A stretch of DNA of 64,000 nt, from the NCBI RefSeq assembly GCF_024055605.1, contig NZ_JAMXLX010000005.1, positions 124,001 through 188,000 of the forward strand. Reading direction: 5' to 3'. Of the stretch, positions 51,632-60,905 are shown piece after piece; the first letter of the stretch is position 1, and each line of letters begins with the position of its first letter. A model generated the notes under the pieces. It had not been told where the DNA came from. It made no database searches and saw only the letters and a list, made by a program, of their open reading frames with translations. The position numbers and the translations under genes were made by a program. The stretch is from Ciceribacter sichuanensis (GTDB taxonomy: Bacteria > Pseudomonadota > Alphaproteobacteria > Rhizobiales > Rhizobiaceae).

Positions 51632-52804
51632 TCAAAGGACAGAAAGAGCCTCGTCGGCGATGACCTGTTCCTCATCGGTGGCGATGACCATGACGGCGAC
51701 GGGGGAAACGGGTGAGGAGATCGTTTCCGCATTCGCCGCGTTGGCGTCGTCATCGATTTCGATACCGAGGAAAGCGAGGCGGTCGCACACGGCCTGACGG
51801 ATCAGCGGCTGGTTTTCGCCGATGCCGGCCGTAAAGACGAGCGTGTCGAGCCCACCGATGGTGGCGGTCAACCTGGCGATTTCACCGGCGATGCGGAAGG
51901 TGAAGACCTCGATCGCCTCCCGTGCGGCATCTGCATCGGTTTCAAGCAGCACCCGGCTGTCGGCGCTGATGCCGGAAAGGCCGATGAGGCCGGACTTGTG
52001 GTAGACGATGTCCTCTACCTCCTCGCGGGAGAGACCAAGTTCCCCCATCCAGTGGAAGATCACGCCCGGATCGAGCGCGCCGGAGCGCGTGGCCATGGGG
52101 ATGCCGTCGATGGTGGAAAAGCCCATGGAGCTGTCACGGCTCAAGCCGCTTTCGATCGCGCAGATGCTTGCGCCACTGCCGAGATGAGCGACCACGGTGC
52201 GCCCCCCGGCGCGCTCGGGATGCGCTTTCGCCAGCGCGCCGGCAATGAACTTGTAGGATAGACCGTGAAAGCCGTAGCGCTTGATCCCCCGGTCGTGGAA
52301 TTCGCGGGGGATGGCAAAACGCCGGACGGTCGGTGACTGGCTGCGGTGAAAGGCGGTGTCGAAGGAGGCCGTCTGCGGCAAATGGGGCTTGAGATGCCGG
52401 ATCGCCTCGATCAGCCGAAGGTTCTGCGGCTGGTGCAGGGGGGCGAGCGACGTCAGAGAGGCGATCTTCGCGATTACCTCGTCATCGATCAGGACAGGTC
52501 CGGAGAAGATATCGCCGCCATGCACGACGCGATGGCCGACGGCGGTGACGGCATTCAGGTCGAAGTGATTGGCAAGCCAGCCGAAGGTTTCGTCGAGCAC
52601 TTCGTGCAGCAGGTCGCCGCCTTCTGCTTCCAGCGGGACGTCGAAGGTTTCCGGCCCCTCGACGAGATGGAAGGTCAGCGGCTTGTGGCGGAAATCGATC
52701 ATGCCCTTGCCGATGCGGCGAGCGTGGCCATCCTTGCGCCGGAACAGCCCGATCTTCACCGTCGACGAACCGGCATTGAAGGTCAGCAGCAGTCTTTCCG
52801 TCAT
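51632..52804 (-). CDS. ackA: Acetate kinase
   Basis: 390 residues. NAGSSTVKIGLF, GHRVVHGG, FDTAFHRS, RYGFHGLSY, HLGSGASICAIESG and TAGIGENQPLIR are the acetate kinase signatures in order. It interconverts acetate plus ATP and acetyl phosphate. Its start overlaps the stop of the phosphotransacetylase gene by 4 bp. In S. meliloti a comparable phaC-like/pta/ackA operon is known to be induced by phosphate starvation. Confidence 0.94.
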   Translation of the reverse strand: MTERLLLTFNAGSSTVKIGLFRRKDGHARRIGKGMIDFRHKPLTFHLVEGPETFDVPLEAEGGDLLHEVLDETFGWLANHFDLNAVTAVGHRVVHGGDIFSGPVLIDDEVIAKIASLTSLAPLHQPQNLRLIEAIRHLKPHLPQTASFDTAFHRSQSPTVRRFAIPREFHDRGIKRYGFHGLSYKFIAGALAKAHPERAGGRTVVAHLGSGASICAIESGLSRDSSMGFSTIDGIPMATRSGALDPGVIFHWMGELGLSREEVEDIVYHKSGLIGLSGISADSRVLLETDADAAREAIEVFTFRIAGEIARLTATIGGLDTLVFTAGIGENQPLIRQAVCDRLAFLGIEIDDDANAANAETISSPVSPVAVMVIATDEEQVIADEALSVL

Positions 52805-54207
52805 AGGGGCGTCAGTTCCGGATGGGCGCGCTTGGCGGCGACCAGCTTTGCAAGGGCGGCGGAGGTGATGCGGGCTTTCAGGCTGTCGGCGCGGCTCGTC
52901 AGGATGATGGGTACGCGCGCGCCGAGCACGATGCCTGCGGCATCGGCGCCGGCGAAATAGATCAGCTGCTTGGCCAGCATGTTGCCGGCTTCGAGATCGG
53001 GCACCAGCAGGATGTCCGCTTGCCCGGCGACCGGCGAAACGATGCCCTTGGTGCGAGCGGCATCAAGGCTGATGGCATTATCGAAGGCCAGCGGGCCATC
53101 GACCTTGGCGCCGGTGATCTGGCCGCGTGCGGACATGACGGTTAAGGCGGCGGCATCGAGCGTCGCCTGCATGTTCTGGTTTACCGTTTCGACAGCCGCC
53201 AGCACTGCGACCTTGGGCTCTACGAGGCCGAGCATGTGCATGAGGTCGACGGCATTCTGGCAGATGTCGCGCTTATGCTCGAGAGAAGGCGCGATGTTGA
53301 TCGCGGCGTCGGTGACGGCCAGAAGCTTGGAGTAGGCGGGCACGTCCATCATGTAGACATGGCTGATGCGCCGGTCGGTCCTGAGGCCCGAGCCGGCCGC
53401 GACGACGGCGCCCAGCAGTTCATCGGAATGGAGGCTGCCCTTCATCAGGGTCGATACCTTGCAGGTGGCGGCCAGTTCCGCGCCCTTGGCAGCGGCGGCA
53501 TGGCTGTGCTCGACGGATATGATCTCGAAGCCGTCGAGAGAAAGGCCAGCCTTTTCCGCCGCAGCGCGGATCTTTGCTTCGGGGCCGATAAGAATGGGGT
53601 CCAGCAGACCTTCTTCGCGCATTTCCACGGCGGCCTGAATGGATTCCGGCGAGCAGGGGTGAACGAAGGCCGTTTTCGCAAGAGGAAGGGCGCGGGCCTC
53701 TTCAACGATGGCGTCGAAACGGTTGTGCCGCTGCACGGCGATGGCGGTGGGCGCGCTTTGCGGCCAGGCGATGCGTTCCGACGGGGCGATGACGGTGGCT
53801 GTGCCGAGCAGGACTTCTTCGCCATGCTGGTTGGTGCAGCGGGTGTCGAGCAGGACGATGTTCTTGTCGGGCCGCTTTTCCTTGACCGTTACCTTTGCGG
53901 TGATGGTGTCTCCCGGGGAGACCGGTTTGCGGAAGTGCAGGTCCTGCCCGAGATAGATAGTGCCGGGGCCGGGTAGTCTTGTGCCGAGAACGGCAGAGAC
54001 GAGGGCCGCCGTCCACATGCCGTGGGCGACGATGTGGCCGAAGAAATCCTTGGCGGCGAATTCAGGATCGACATGCGCCGGGTTGTAATCACCGGAGACG
54101 CTGGCGAAGAGGTCGATGTCGTCGCGTCCGATAGTGCGCGCAAGGCTGGCGCTGTCGCCGATCTCGATCTCCTCGAAGATCCGGTTCGTCAGGAGGGTCT
54201 GGTGCAT
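52801..54207 (-). CDS. pta: MaoC-domain / phosphate acetyltransferase fusion
   Basis: 468 residues from the ATG at 54207 (MHQTLL); an ATG at 54231 overlapping phaC is an alternative. Residues about 10-140 form a MaoC hot-dog domain with VSGDYNPAHVDPEFA and GHIVAHGMWTAAL. Residues about 160-465 form the phosphotransacetylase/phosphotransbutyrylase domain with CSPESIQAAVEMREEG, DAAINIAPSLEHKRDI and ILLVPDLEAGNMLAKQL. It probably interconverts acyl-CoA and acyl phosphate; the MaoC part suggests an enoyl-CoA or 3-hydroxyacyl-CoA link. Next to phaC this could connect 3-hydroxybutyryl-CoA pools to ackA. Confidence 0.9.
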   Translation of the reverse strand: MHQTLLTNRIFEEIEIGDSASLARTIGRDDIDLFASVSGDYNPAHVDPEFAAKDFFGHIVAHGMWTAALVSAVLGTRLPGPGTIYLGQDLHFRKPVSPGDTITAKVTVKEKRPDKNIVLLDTRCTNQHGEEVLLGTATVIAPSERIAWPQSAPTAIAVQRHNRFDAIVEEARALPLAKTAFVHPCSPESIQAAVEMREEGLLDPILIGPEAKIRAAAEKAGLSLDGFEIISVEHSHAAAAKGAELAATCKVSTLMKGSLHSDELLGAVVAAGSGLRTDRRISHVYMMDVPAYSKLLAVTDAAINIAPSLEHKRDICQNAVDLMHMLGLVEPKVAVLAAVETVNQNMQATLDAAALTVMSARGQITGAKVDGPLAFDNAISLDAARTKGIVSPVAGQADILLVPDLEAGNMLAKQLIYFAGADAAGIVLGARVPIILTSRADSLKARITSAALAKLVAAKRAHPELTPL

Positions 54208-54214
54208 TTCGGTC

Positions 54215-56029
54215 TCACTTCTGGTGGACATAGGTTCCGGGAGCCGCCTCCTTGGCGCCATAGCCGTTTTCGCTCGATCCCATCGGCGGCGGGGCCACCT
54301 TTTCCGGCGAGGAATGTCCGGCAAGCCATTGCGACCATTTCGTCCACCAGGAGCCTTCCTGCACGGGTGTATCGGCGGCCCATTCCTCGGCGCTGACGCA
54401 AGGATCGGCGGCGAGCTTGGTGGTGATGCGGTAGTGACGGTGGGGATGGCCGGGTTCGCTGACGATGCCGGCATTGTGGCCGCCACTGGTCAGCACGAAG
54501 GTGACGTCGGTGTCCGTCAGGTAGTGGATCTTGTAGACGGATTTCCACGGCGCGACATGGTCGCGCTCGGTGCCGACGGAGAAGACGGGAACGCGGATGT
54601 TCTGCAGCGCCGCCGGATGATCGTCGACCATGAAGCGGCCGGCCGCGAGTTCATTGTCGAGATAGAGGCGCTGCAGATATTCCGCATGCATGCGGAAGGG
54701 CATGCGGGTCGTGTCCGCGTTCCAGGCCATCAGGTCGATCATCGGCGTGCGTTCACCCATCATGTAGTCGCGCACCACGCGCGACCAGATGAGGTCGTTT
54801 GAGCGCAGGAGCTGGAAGGCGCCGGCCATCTGGTCGGCGGACAGGAAGCCCCGGTTCCACATGACGCTTTCGAGGAAATGCAACTGGCTGTGGTCGATGA
54901 AGAGCGCCAGTTCTCCCGGTTCGGAAAAGTCGGTCTGGGCGGCAAACAGCGTGACGGAAGCGAGCCGTTCGTCCTTTGCGCGCGCCATGGCGGCAGCGGC
55001 AATCGAAAGCAAGGTTCCGCCGAGGCAATAGCCGGTCGCATGCACCTTGCGGTCCGGCACGATGGCGTTGATCGCATTGAGCGCGGCCATCACGCCGAGA
55101 CGGCGATAGTCGTCCATGCCGAGTTCTCGGTCGGCGGCGGTCGGATTGTGCCAGGAAATGCAGAAGACGGTGTGGCCCTGCTCGACAAGGTAGCGGATCA
55201 ACGAGTTCTGCTGCGACAGATCGAGAATGTAATATTTCATGATCCAGGCCGGCACGATCAGGACGGGTTCGGCATGGACCGTATCCGTCACGGGCGAATA
55301 CTGGATGAGTTCGATCAGGCGGTTCTGATAGACGACGCGACCGGGTGTCGTCGCGACCGTTTCGCCGGGCACGAAATCCTCCGTGCCAGCGACCGGCCGT
55401 TTCGTCAGTTCACGATTGGCGTCCTCGATGAAATTCCTGAAACCTTCGAAGAAGTTCATGCCGCCGGTTTCGAAGGCGCGTTTCATGACAACAGGGTTGG
55501 TCAGCGGAAAGTTCGAGGGCGAGAAGACGTCAAGCATCTGGCGCGTCGCAAACGAGATCACGTCCTCATGATGGGGCGTGACGCCGGGAACGTCGGTGGT
55601 GACATTGTGCCACCATTGCTGGTTAAGCAGGAAGCACTGAGCCATGGCGTTATAGGGAAAGTGCTGCCACTCCTCGGCGGTGAAGCGGTCGTCGCCCGGC
55701 AGCGGTTCGATGCAGGGCGGTGTTGTCGGATCGACCGCGGTTGCCGCGAGATGCGTCAGCAGACGGTTGCTCTTGCGCAGGGCCTTCTGCACGAGTTCGA
55801 GGCGCTTGCCCGGTGCCATGCCGAGATGGATGGCCCAGTCGTAGATCGCAAGCGAAAGGGCGGCCGGCGAAATGCCGCCGGTCATCGGCGCGATCAGCGC
55901 CTCGTTCATACGGGTGAGGGCCTCGAAGGCTTCGGTCTCAGAGCCTTCATCAGGCCCGAACGCCTCGATGGCCGTTTCGATATTGGAAAGAGATGGATTT
56001 CCGGCCCGGATCATGCTGGCTGTCGACAT
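54215..56029 (-). CDS. phaC: Poly(3-hydroxyalkanoate) synthase
   Basis: 604 residues from the ATG at 56029, which has AGAGAGGA upstream; the frame extends to 56170 but into a structured leader. The PhaC N-terminal domain (about 70-250) precedes an alpha/beta-hydrolase core. GYCLGGTLLS carries the G-x-C-x-G nucleophile, followed by YMMGERTPMIDLMAWNADTTR (in parts) and the His in TSGGHNAGIV. It polymerises (R)-3-hydroxyacyl-CoA into storage granules. It is the first gene of the phaC-pta-ackA operon and may be a second synthase beside a housekeeping phaC. Confidence 0.92.
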   Translation of the reverse strand: MSTASMIRAGNPSLSNIETAIEAFGPDEGSETEAFEALTRMNEALIAPMTGGISPAALSLAIYDWAIHLGMAPGKRLELVQKALRKSNRLLTHLAATAVDPTTPPCIEPLPGDDRFTAEEWQHFPYNAMAQCFLLNQQWWHNVTTDVPGVTPHHEDVISFATRQMLDVFSPSNFPLTNPVVMKRAFETGGMNFFEGFRNFIEDANRELTKRPVAGTEDFVPGETVATTPGRVVYQNRLIELIQYSPVTDTVHAEPVLIVPAWIMKYYILDLSQQNSLIRYLVEQGHTVFCISWHNPTAADRELGMDDYRRLGVMAALNAINAIVPDRKVHATGYCLGGTLLSIAAAAMARAKDERLASVTLFAAQTDFSEPGELALFIDHSQLHFLESVMWNRGFLSADQMAGAFQLLRSNDLIWSRVVRDYMMGERTPMIDLMAWNADTTRMPFRMHAEYLQRLYLDNELAAGRFMVDDHPAALQNIRVPVFSVGTERDHVAPWKSVYKIHYLTDTDVTFVLTSGGHNAGIVSEPGHPHRHYRITTKLAADPCVSAEEWAADTPVQEGSWWTKWSQWLAGHSSPEKVAPPPMGSSENGYGAKEAAPGTYVHQK

Positions 56030-56067
56030 GCTTTTCCTCTCTTCCGACAGGAGGCAACACACTTTCA

Positions 56068-56098
56068 CGTCATGAAGCGATAGAACGTCTTCATGACG
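56068..56098 (-). promoter_or_regulatory. Perfect inverted repeat in the phaC leader
   Basis: CGTCATGAAG (56068-56077) and CTTCATGACG (56089-56098): an exact 10-bp inverted repeat with an 11-base spacer, 39 bp before the phaC start. It may be an operator or an mRNA hairpin. A convincing PHO box (two CTGTCAT-like repeats) was not found here. Confidence 0.5.
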
Positions 56099-56185
56099 AA
56101 TTCGCGAAGCCGAAGCTCCCGCATTCAGTGCCGGCGGCCGAACACGCGCTACTGCCGGCACTATAGTCACCCACCCGAATGGCGG

Positions 56186-56872
56186 TCAATCACAAGTAGT
56201 ATGCGTCTCATCTGCAAGCGCCTTCAGTCCACCCAGCATGAAGGTGGTCATACTGCGGGTCAATTGCGGCAGTTCGTCCCGCGACAGGCCGAGATTGGGA
56301 AAGAGCGTCGGAATGACGGTTTTTTCGCCGATCAGCAGCATCAGGAAAGGGCCGACGCAGGCAATGGTGGCTGGAGCAACAGCCGGATGGTCCGAGGGGA
56401 GGTCCAGGGTCTCCGCAACAAGGTTCGTCATGACCCGTTTCTTGGGCAGGATGGCCCTTTGCCTCAAAACCTCGAAGGCGGGAGAGGGCGAAAAGATCTC
56501 GCGCATCAGCAGGCGGATGGACGCCGTCTCTCCCGGAGATGCCAGAAGCAGGGTGCCGATCGTCTCGATCAGGCGTGCCAGTCTCTGCTGCGGGGGAATG
56601 TCGAGGCTCGCAATGGCCGTCAGCCTGTCGAGGCTGACCAGCCTATCGTGGGCGTCGACAAGCAGTTCCTCGTAGAGCTTGCCGATGCTGCCGAAATAGT
56701 AATTCACCGCTGCCGTGTTGGTGCCGGCAGCCGCCGTGATTTCCTTGCTCGTGGTGCGGCCGACGCCTTTTTCCGAGAAGATCCTCGCCGCTTCGTCGAG
56801 CAATAATCGGCGGGTGGCGACGCCGTCGTCGCGCCTGCGCCGCTTTTCCGTTTCGTTCAAGCTTTCTTTCAT
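56186..56872 (-). CDS. TetR/CerR family regulator of the adjacent exporter
   Basis: 228 residues from the ATG at 56872. The helix-turn-helix has TTSKEITAAAGTNTAAVNYYF (split at TAA), and the C-terminal half (PQQRLARLIETIGTLLL, FSPSPAFEVLRQ) resembles the CerR/YbiH DUF1956 domain. In E. coli YbiH/CecR stands divergent from the ybhGFSR exporter; the same arrangement exists here. An upstream ATG at 56914 lies within the operator palindrome. Confidence 0.9.
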   Translation of the reverse strand: MKESLNETEKRRRRDDGVATRRLLLDEAARIFSEKGVGRTTSKEITAAAGTNTAAVNYYFGSIGKLYEELLVDAHDRLVSLDRLTAIASLDIPPQQRLARLIETIGTLLLASPGETASIRLLMREIFSPSPAFEVLRQRAILPKKRVMTNLVAETLDLPSDHPAVAPATIACVGPFLMLLIGEKTVIPTLFPNLGLSRDELPQLTRSMTTFMLGGLKALADETHTTCD

Positions 56873-56906
56873 GCCCGGCAGGCTAGCGGATTGCGACAAA
56901 AAAGTA

Positions 56907-56924
56907 AAATTCAAATTTGAATTT
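56907..56924. promoter_or_regulatory. 18-bp perfect palindrome, operator of the TetR/exporter pair
   Basis: AAATTCAAATTTGAATTT is identical to its reverse complement. It is placed 35 bp before the regulator start and 52 bp before the HlyD start, as expected for a TetR dimer repressing both genes. Confidence 0.75.
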
Positions 56925-56975
56925 GACTTGTTGCGCGAGAGGGCGTTAGCTGAAGGGAGATTCCGGAGACTTACG

Positions 56976-57983
56976 ATGCGAAAAGCGCTTGTTGTGGTGG
57001 TTCTGCTTGCCCTGGCCGGAGCGGCCGCCTGGTATTATCGTGAAAGCCAGAGCGCTTCCGCGGACTTTGCGCTCTATGGCAATGTGGAGTTCGATCAGGC
57101 CGACCTCGCATTCCATGCGAGCCGCCGTGTCGCGGAAATCCTGGTGGACGAGGGCGATGCCGTTTATGCGGGGCAGGTGCTTGCCCGGCAGGATACCGGC
57201 AATATCAAGCCGCAGATCGCGCAGGCCGAAGCGACGGTTGCTTATAACGAGGCGGTCGTCGCCGAATTGCGCAATGGCAGTCGTCCCGAGGAGATAGCCC
57301 AGGCGCGGGCCAATCTTGTCGCGGCGGAGACCGATGCCGCCAATCTCAAAGTGCAATATGACCGGGTCCGGCAGTTGGTCAGCACCAGCACCGCGAGCCA
57401 GCAGGCGCTCGACGAGGCACAGGCGGCTTCCGAAATTTCGGCTGCGAAAGTGATCGTCAGCCGCCGGACGCTCGATCTGGTTCTCGCCGGCCCCCGCGCG
57501 GAAAAAATCTCGCAGGCGGAGGCTCAGCTTGACGGCGCCAAGGCCCAGCTTGCCGTTCTCAAGGAGCAGTTGGCCGACATGGAACTCAAGTCGCCGGCCG
57601 ATGGCGTCATCCGCTCCAAGCTGATGGAGCCGGGGGAGATCGCGACCCCCAGCCGCGCGGTGCTGTCGCTTGCGATGACCGGCGACAAGCGGGTCCGAGC
57701 CTATGTCTCCGAGAGTGAACTCGGCCTGATCCGCGAGGGCATGGCGGCGCAAGTGGCCGTCGACAGTGCGCCTGACAAGACCTTTGTCGGGCGGGTCGGC
57801 TTTATCTCGCCGGTTGCTGAATTCACACCGAAAACGGTGCAGACCGAGGAACTGCGCTCCAGCCTCGTCTACGAAGTGCGGGTGCATGTGGAGGATCCCC
57901 ATGATCAGCTCAGGCTCGGCATGCCGGCGACGGTGACCTTTCCGAATGGTGACGGCAAGCCTGCCGAGGGAGCCGGATCATGA
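56976..57983 (+). CDS. HlyD family membrane fusion protein (YbhG-like)
   Basis: 335 residues. An N-terminal membrane anchor ([18 protein letters not shown]) is followed by a lipoyl half (GNVEFDQADLAF), a long alpha-helical hairpin (about 75-195, Ala/Glu/Gln-rich), the second lipoyl half (LKSPADGVIRSKLMEPGE) and a beta-barrel. It is periplasmic and links the inner-membrane ABC exporter to an outer-membrane channel. GGAGA lies upstream of the ATG at 56976. The stop overlaps the next start (ATGA). Confidence 0.92.
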   Translation: MRKALVVVVLLALAGAAAWYYRESQSASADFALYGNVEFDQADLAFHASRRVAEILVDEGDAVYAGQVLARQDTGNIKPQIAQAEATVAYNEAVVAELRNGSRPEEIAQARANLVAAETDAANLKVQYDRVRQLVSTSTASQQALDEAQAASEISAAKVIVSRRTLDLVLAGPRAEKISQAEAQLDGAKAQLAVLKEQLADMELKSPADGVIRSKLMEPGEIATPSRAVLSLAMTGDKRVRAYVSESELGLIREGMAAQVAVDSAPDKTFVGRVGFISPVAEFTPKTVQTEELRSSLVYEVRVHVEDPHDQLRLGMPATVTFPNGDGKPAEGAGS

Positions 57984-59752
57984 CCGACGACGGCCGGGAG
58001 AGCCTCGTTTTCGTCGAGGATCTTCGCAAGGCTTTCCGCAACAAGGCGGGTGAGGTGACCGAGGCTCTCGCCGGGATCTCCTTTGCGGTCGAGCAGGGAA
58101 CGCTGACGGCGCTGGTCGGCCCTGACGGAGCGGGCAAGACGACGCTGATCCGCCTGGTGGCCGGACTGATGCCGGCCGATAGCGGGCGGCTCGATGTCTT
58201 CGGCCAACCTGTTGCCGAGGATACGCAGGCGGTGCAGAACCGCATCGGCTACATGCCGCAGAAATTCGGCCTCTATGAGGATCTGACCGTTCAGGAAAAC
58301 CTCGATCTTTATGCCGATCTCCATGGCGTCGATCGGGCCGCGCGCAAGGATATCTATGCACGACTGATGGAAATGACCGCGCTTGGCCGCTTCACTGGCA
58401 GGCCGGCGGGAAAGCTTTCCGGCGGCATGAAGCAGAAGCTCGGCCTTGCCTGTACGCTGGTGCGCGCGCCGGACCTGTTGCTTCTCGACGAACCGACTGT
58501 TGGTGTCGATCCCCTGTCACGGCGGGAACTTTGGGAAATCGTGCTGCGTCTGGTCAGGGAAGACGGGTTGTCGGTGATCGTTGCCACTTCCTATCTCGAC
58601 GAAGCCCAGTTCTGCGACCGCGCCGTGGTCATGCATGAAGGCAAAATGTTGGCGCAGGGAGCGCCCGACGATATCACCGAGAAGGCGAAGGGCCGGGTTC
58701 ATCTGGTCGCGCCACCGGCGGGGATGAATGCCCGCAGCCTGCAGGTGAAGCTTGCGCGCGAGGCTGATGTTATCGATGCGGTGCCGGAGGCGGGGCAGGT
58801 GCGGCTGGTGATGGACAGGCCGGAAAGGCCGGTTCCGACGCCTACAGGCGGGCCACTTGCTTCCACAATCGCCGCCCCGCGCTTCGAAGACGGTTTCATG
58901 GCGATCTTTTCGGAGGTGGCCGGCGAGCGGAAGGAGGCGAAAGTGTCCTTCACCCCGCGCACAGGCAAGGATGGCGACGTCACCGTCGCCGCTGAGCACC
59001 TGACGCGGCGGTTCGGCGATTTCACCGCTGTCGACAATGTCAGTTTCTCGGTGCGGCGTGGTGAGATCTTTGGCCTGCTCGGGCCGAACGGCGCGGGCAA
59101 GAGCACCACGTTTCGCATGCTCTGCGGACTTCTGCCCGCGAGCGCCGGCAAGCTGCAGGTGGCGGGCGCCGATCTTTTCACGGCAAGGGCCGAGGCCCGC
59201 CGGCGTCTTGGCTATGTGGCGCAGAAGTTTTCCCTCTATGGCAGCCTGAATGTCGATGAAAACCTCGATTTCTTCGCCCGGGCCTATGGCCTTTCCGGCA
59301 GGCTGCGACGCGAGCGGATTGCATGGGCGAAGTCGGAATTTGATCTTGGCGGTCTTGCGGGCATGCCGAGCGGGCAGTTGCCGGGTGGCTACAAGCAGCG
59401 GCTGGCGATGGCGGCCGCGCTGCTGCATGAACCCGATATCCTCTTTCTCGACGAGGCGACCAGCGGCGCGGACCCGCGGGCGAGACGGGAATTCTGGTCG
59501 CGGATATCGGCGCTGTCGGACCAGGGCGTGACCGTCATCGTCACCACCCACTTCATGGAGGAGGCCGAATATTGCGACCGCATCGTCATCATGGATGGCG
59601 GCCGGGATCTGGCGCAGGGAACGCCGGCGGAGATACGGGCGCATGCGCCGGCGGTCGATGGACGCGAGCCGACCATGGAGGACGCCTTCATCGCCATCAT
59701 CGAGGCGGCGCGCAACGGCAGGGACGGCGCCAAGCAGGAGCAGGCGGCATGA
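57980..59752 (+). CDS. ABC exporter ATP-binding protein with two nucleotide-binding domains (YbhF-like)
   Basis: 590 residues, two ATPase domains in one chain. First: GPDGAGKTTLIR, LSGGMKQKLGLA, LLLLDEPTVGVD. Second: GPNGAGKSTTFR, LPGGYKQRLAMA, ILFLDEATSGADP. A linker of about 90 residues joins them (about 225-330). It energises the paired permeases that follow. The second signature LPGGY is a variant of LSGGQ, also seen in YbhF homologues. Confidence 0.93.
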   Translation: MTDDGRESLVFVEDLRKAFRNKAGEVTEALAGISFAVEQGTLTALVGPDGAGKTTLIRLVAGLMPADSGRLDVFGQPVAEDTQAVQNRIGYMPQKFGLYEDLTVQENLDLYADLHGVDRAARKDIYARLMEMTALGRFTGRPAGKLSGGMKQKLGLACTLVRAPDLLLLDEPTVGVDPLSRRELWEIVLRLVREDGLSVIVATSYLDEAQFCDRAVVMHEGKMLAQGAPDDITEKAKGRVHLVAPPAGMNARSLQVKLAREADVIDAVPEAGQVRLVMDRPERPVPTPTGGPLASTIAAPRFEDGFMAIFSEVAGERKEAKVSFTPRTGKDGDVTVAAEHLTRRFGDFTAVDNVSFSVRRGEIFGLLGPNGAGKSTTFRMLCGLLPASAGKLQVAGADLFTARAEARRRLGYVAQKFSLYGSLNVDENLDFFARAYGLSGRLRRERIAWAKSEFDLGGLAGMPSGQLPGGYKQRLAMAAALLHEPDILFLDEATSGADPRARREFWSRISALSDQGVTVIVTTHFMEEAEYCDRIVIMDGGRDLAQGTPAEIRAHAPAVDGREPTMEDAFIAIIEAARNGRDGAKQEQAA

Positions 59753-60900
59753 GCGGCACGACATCCGGCATGTCAGGAACCCTTGCGAGCCTTGCGCGGA
59801 TCGCGGCCCTGATCCGCAAGGAAAGCTATCAGGTGCTGCGCGATCCGAGCAGCATCATCGTCGGCATCGTCATGCCGATGCTGCTGCTCATTCTCTTCGG
59901 CTATGGACTGAGCTTCGACGTCAAGCGGGTGCCGCTGGCGGTGGTTATGGAAGAATCGAGCGACGAGGCGCGCGAACTTGCCGCCGGCTTCAGCCTTTCG
60001 GAATATTTCTCGACCGTTGACGTGAAGACGATGGTGGATGCCGAACGGTTGCTGAAGACGGCGAAGATCGACGGCATCGCGCGTATTCCGGCCGACTTTG
60101 CCCGCGATCTGGCGCTCGGCAAGGCCGAGGTGCAGGTGGTGGTGAATGGAACAGACGCCAACACCGCCCGCATCGTGCTTTCCTATGCCCAAGGGGCGGT
60201 CGGAAGCTGGGCGGCGCGGCATCAGGCGGATGGCCGTCTTGCAGTCGGCGTGCCGCAGGTCGTCGTCGAAAGCCGCCTCTGGTTTAATGCCGCCAACAAC
60301 AGCCAGCACTTCCTCGTTCCTGGCCTGATCGTGCTGGTGATGACACTGATCGGCGCGCTTCTGACCTCTCTCGTGGTGGCGCGGGAATGGGAACGCGGCA
60401 CCTTTGAGGCGCTGTTCGTCACGCCTGTCCGGCCTATCGAGATCCTGCTCGGGAAGACGGTTCCCTATTTCGTGCTTGGCATGCTGGGGCTGGGGCTTTC
60501 GATTGCCGGAAGCCAGGTGCTTTTCAACGTACCGATGCGCGGTTCGCTGCTGCTCCTGATCTTCGTCTCCTCGCTCTATCTGCTGGTGGCGCTTGGCATG
60601 GGGCTGGTGATTTCGTCCGTGACGCGCAACCAGTTCGTGTCGAGCCAGATCACGTTGATCGTCTCCTTCCTGCCGGCGATGATCCTGTCCGGCTTTATTT
60701 TCGACATCCGCAGCATGCCGGAGGTCGTCCGGCTGATTTCCTACATCTTCCCGGCCCGTTATTTCGTCTCGGTTCTCCAGACGCTTTTCCTTGCGGGCAA
60801 TGTCTGGAGCGTGGTGTTGCCCAATGCGGCGGTACTGGCGGGCATGGCCGTTCTGCTGATGACGATTGCGGTCCGTTCGACGCAGAAGAGCCTGAGGTGA
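59749..60900 (+). CDS. ABC-2 type exporter permease (YbhS-like)
   Basis: 383 residues. One N-terminal helix (VGIVMPMLLLILFGYGLSF) precedes a large periplasmic domain, and five C-terminal helices from about residue 185 follow, with the ABC-2 segment REWERGTFEALFVTPVRPIEILLGK (in parts). It starts in an ATGA overlap with the ATPase gene. Confidence 0.92.
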   Translation: MSGTTSGMSGTLASLARIAALIRKESYQVLRDPSSIIVGIVMPMLLLILFGYGLSFDVKRVPLAVVMEESSDEARELAAGFSLSEYFSTVDVKTMVDAERLLKTAKIDGIARIPADFARDLALGKAEVQVVVNGTDANTARIVLSYAQGAVGSWAARHQADGRLAVGVPQVVVESRLWFNAANNSQHFLVPGLIVLVMTLIGALLTSLVVAREWERGTFEALFVTPVRPIEILLGKTVPYFVLGMLGLGLSIAGSQVLFNVPMRGSLLLLIFVSSLYLLVALGMGLVISSVTRNQFVSSQITLIVSFLPAMILSGFIFDIRSMPEVVRLISYIFPARYFVSVLQTLFLAGNVWSVVLPNAAVLAGMAVLLMTIAVRSTQKSLR

Positions 60901-60905
60901 TTGGC

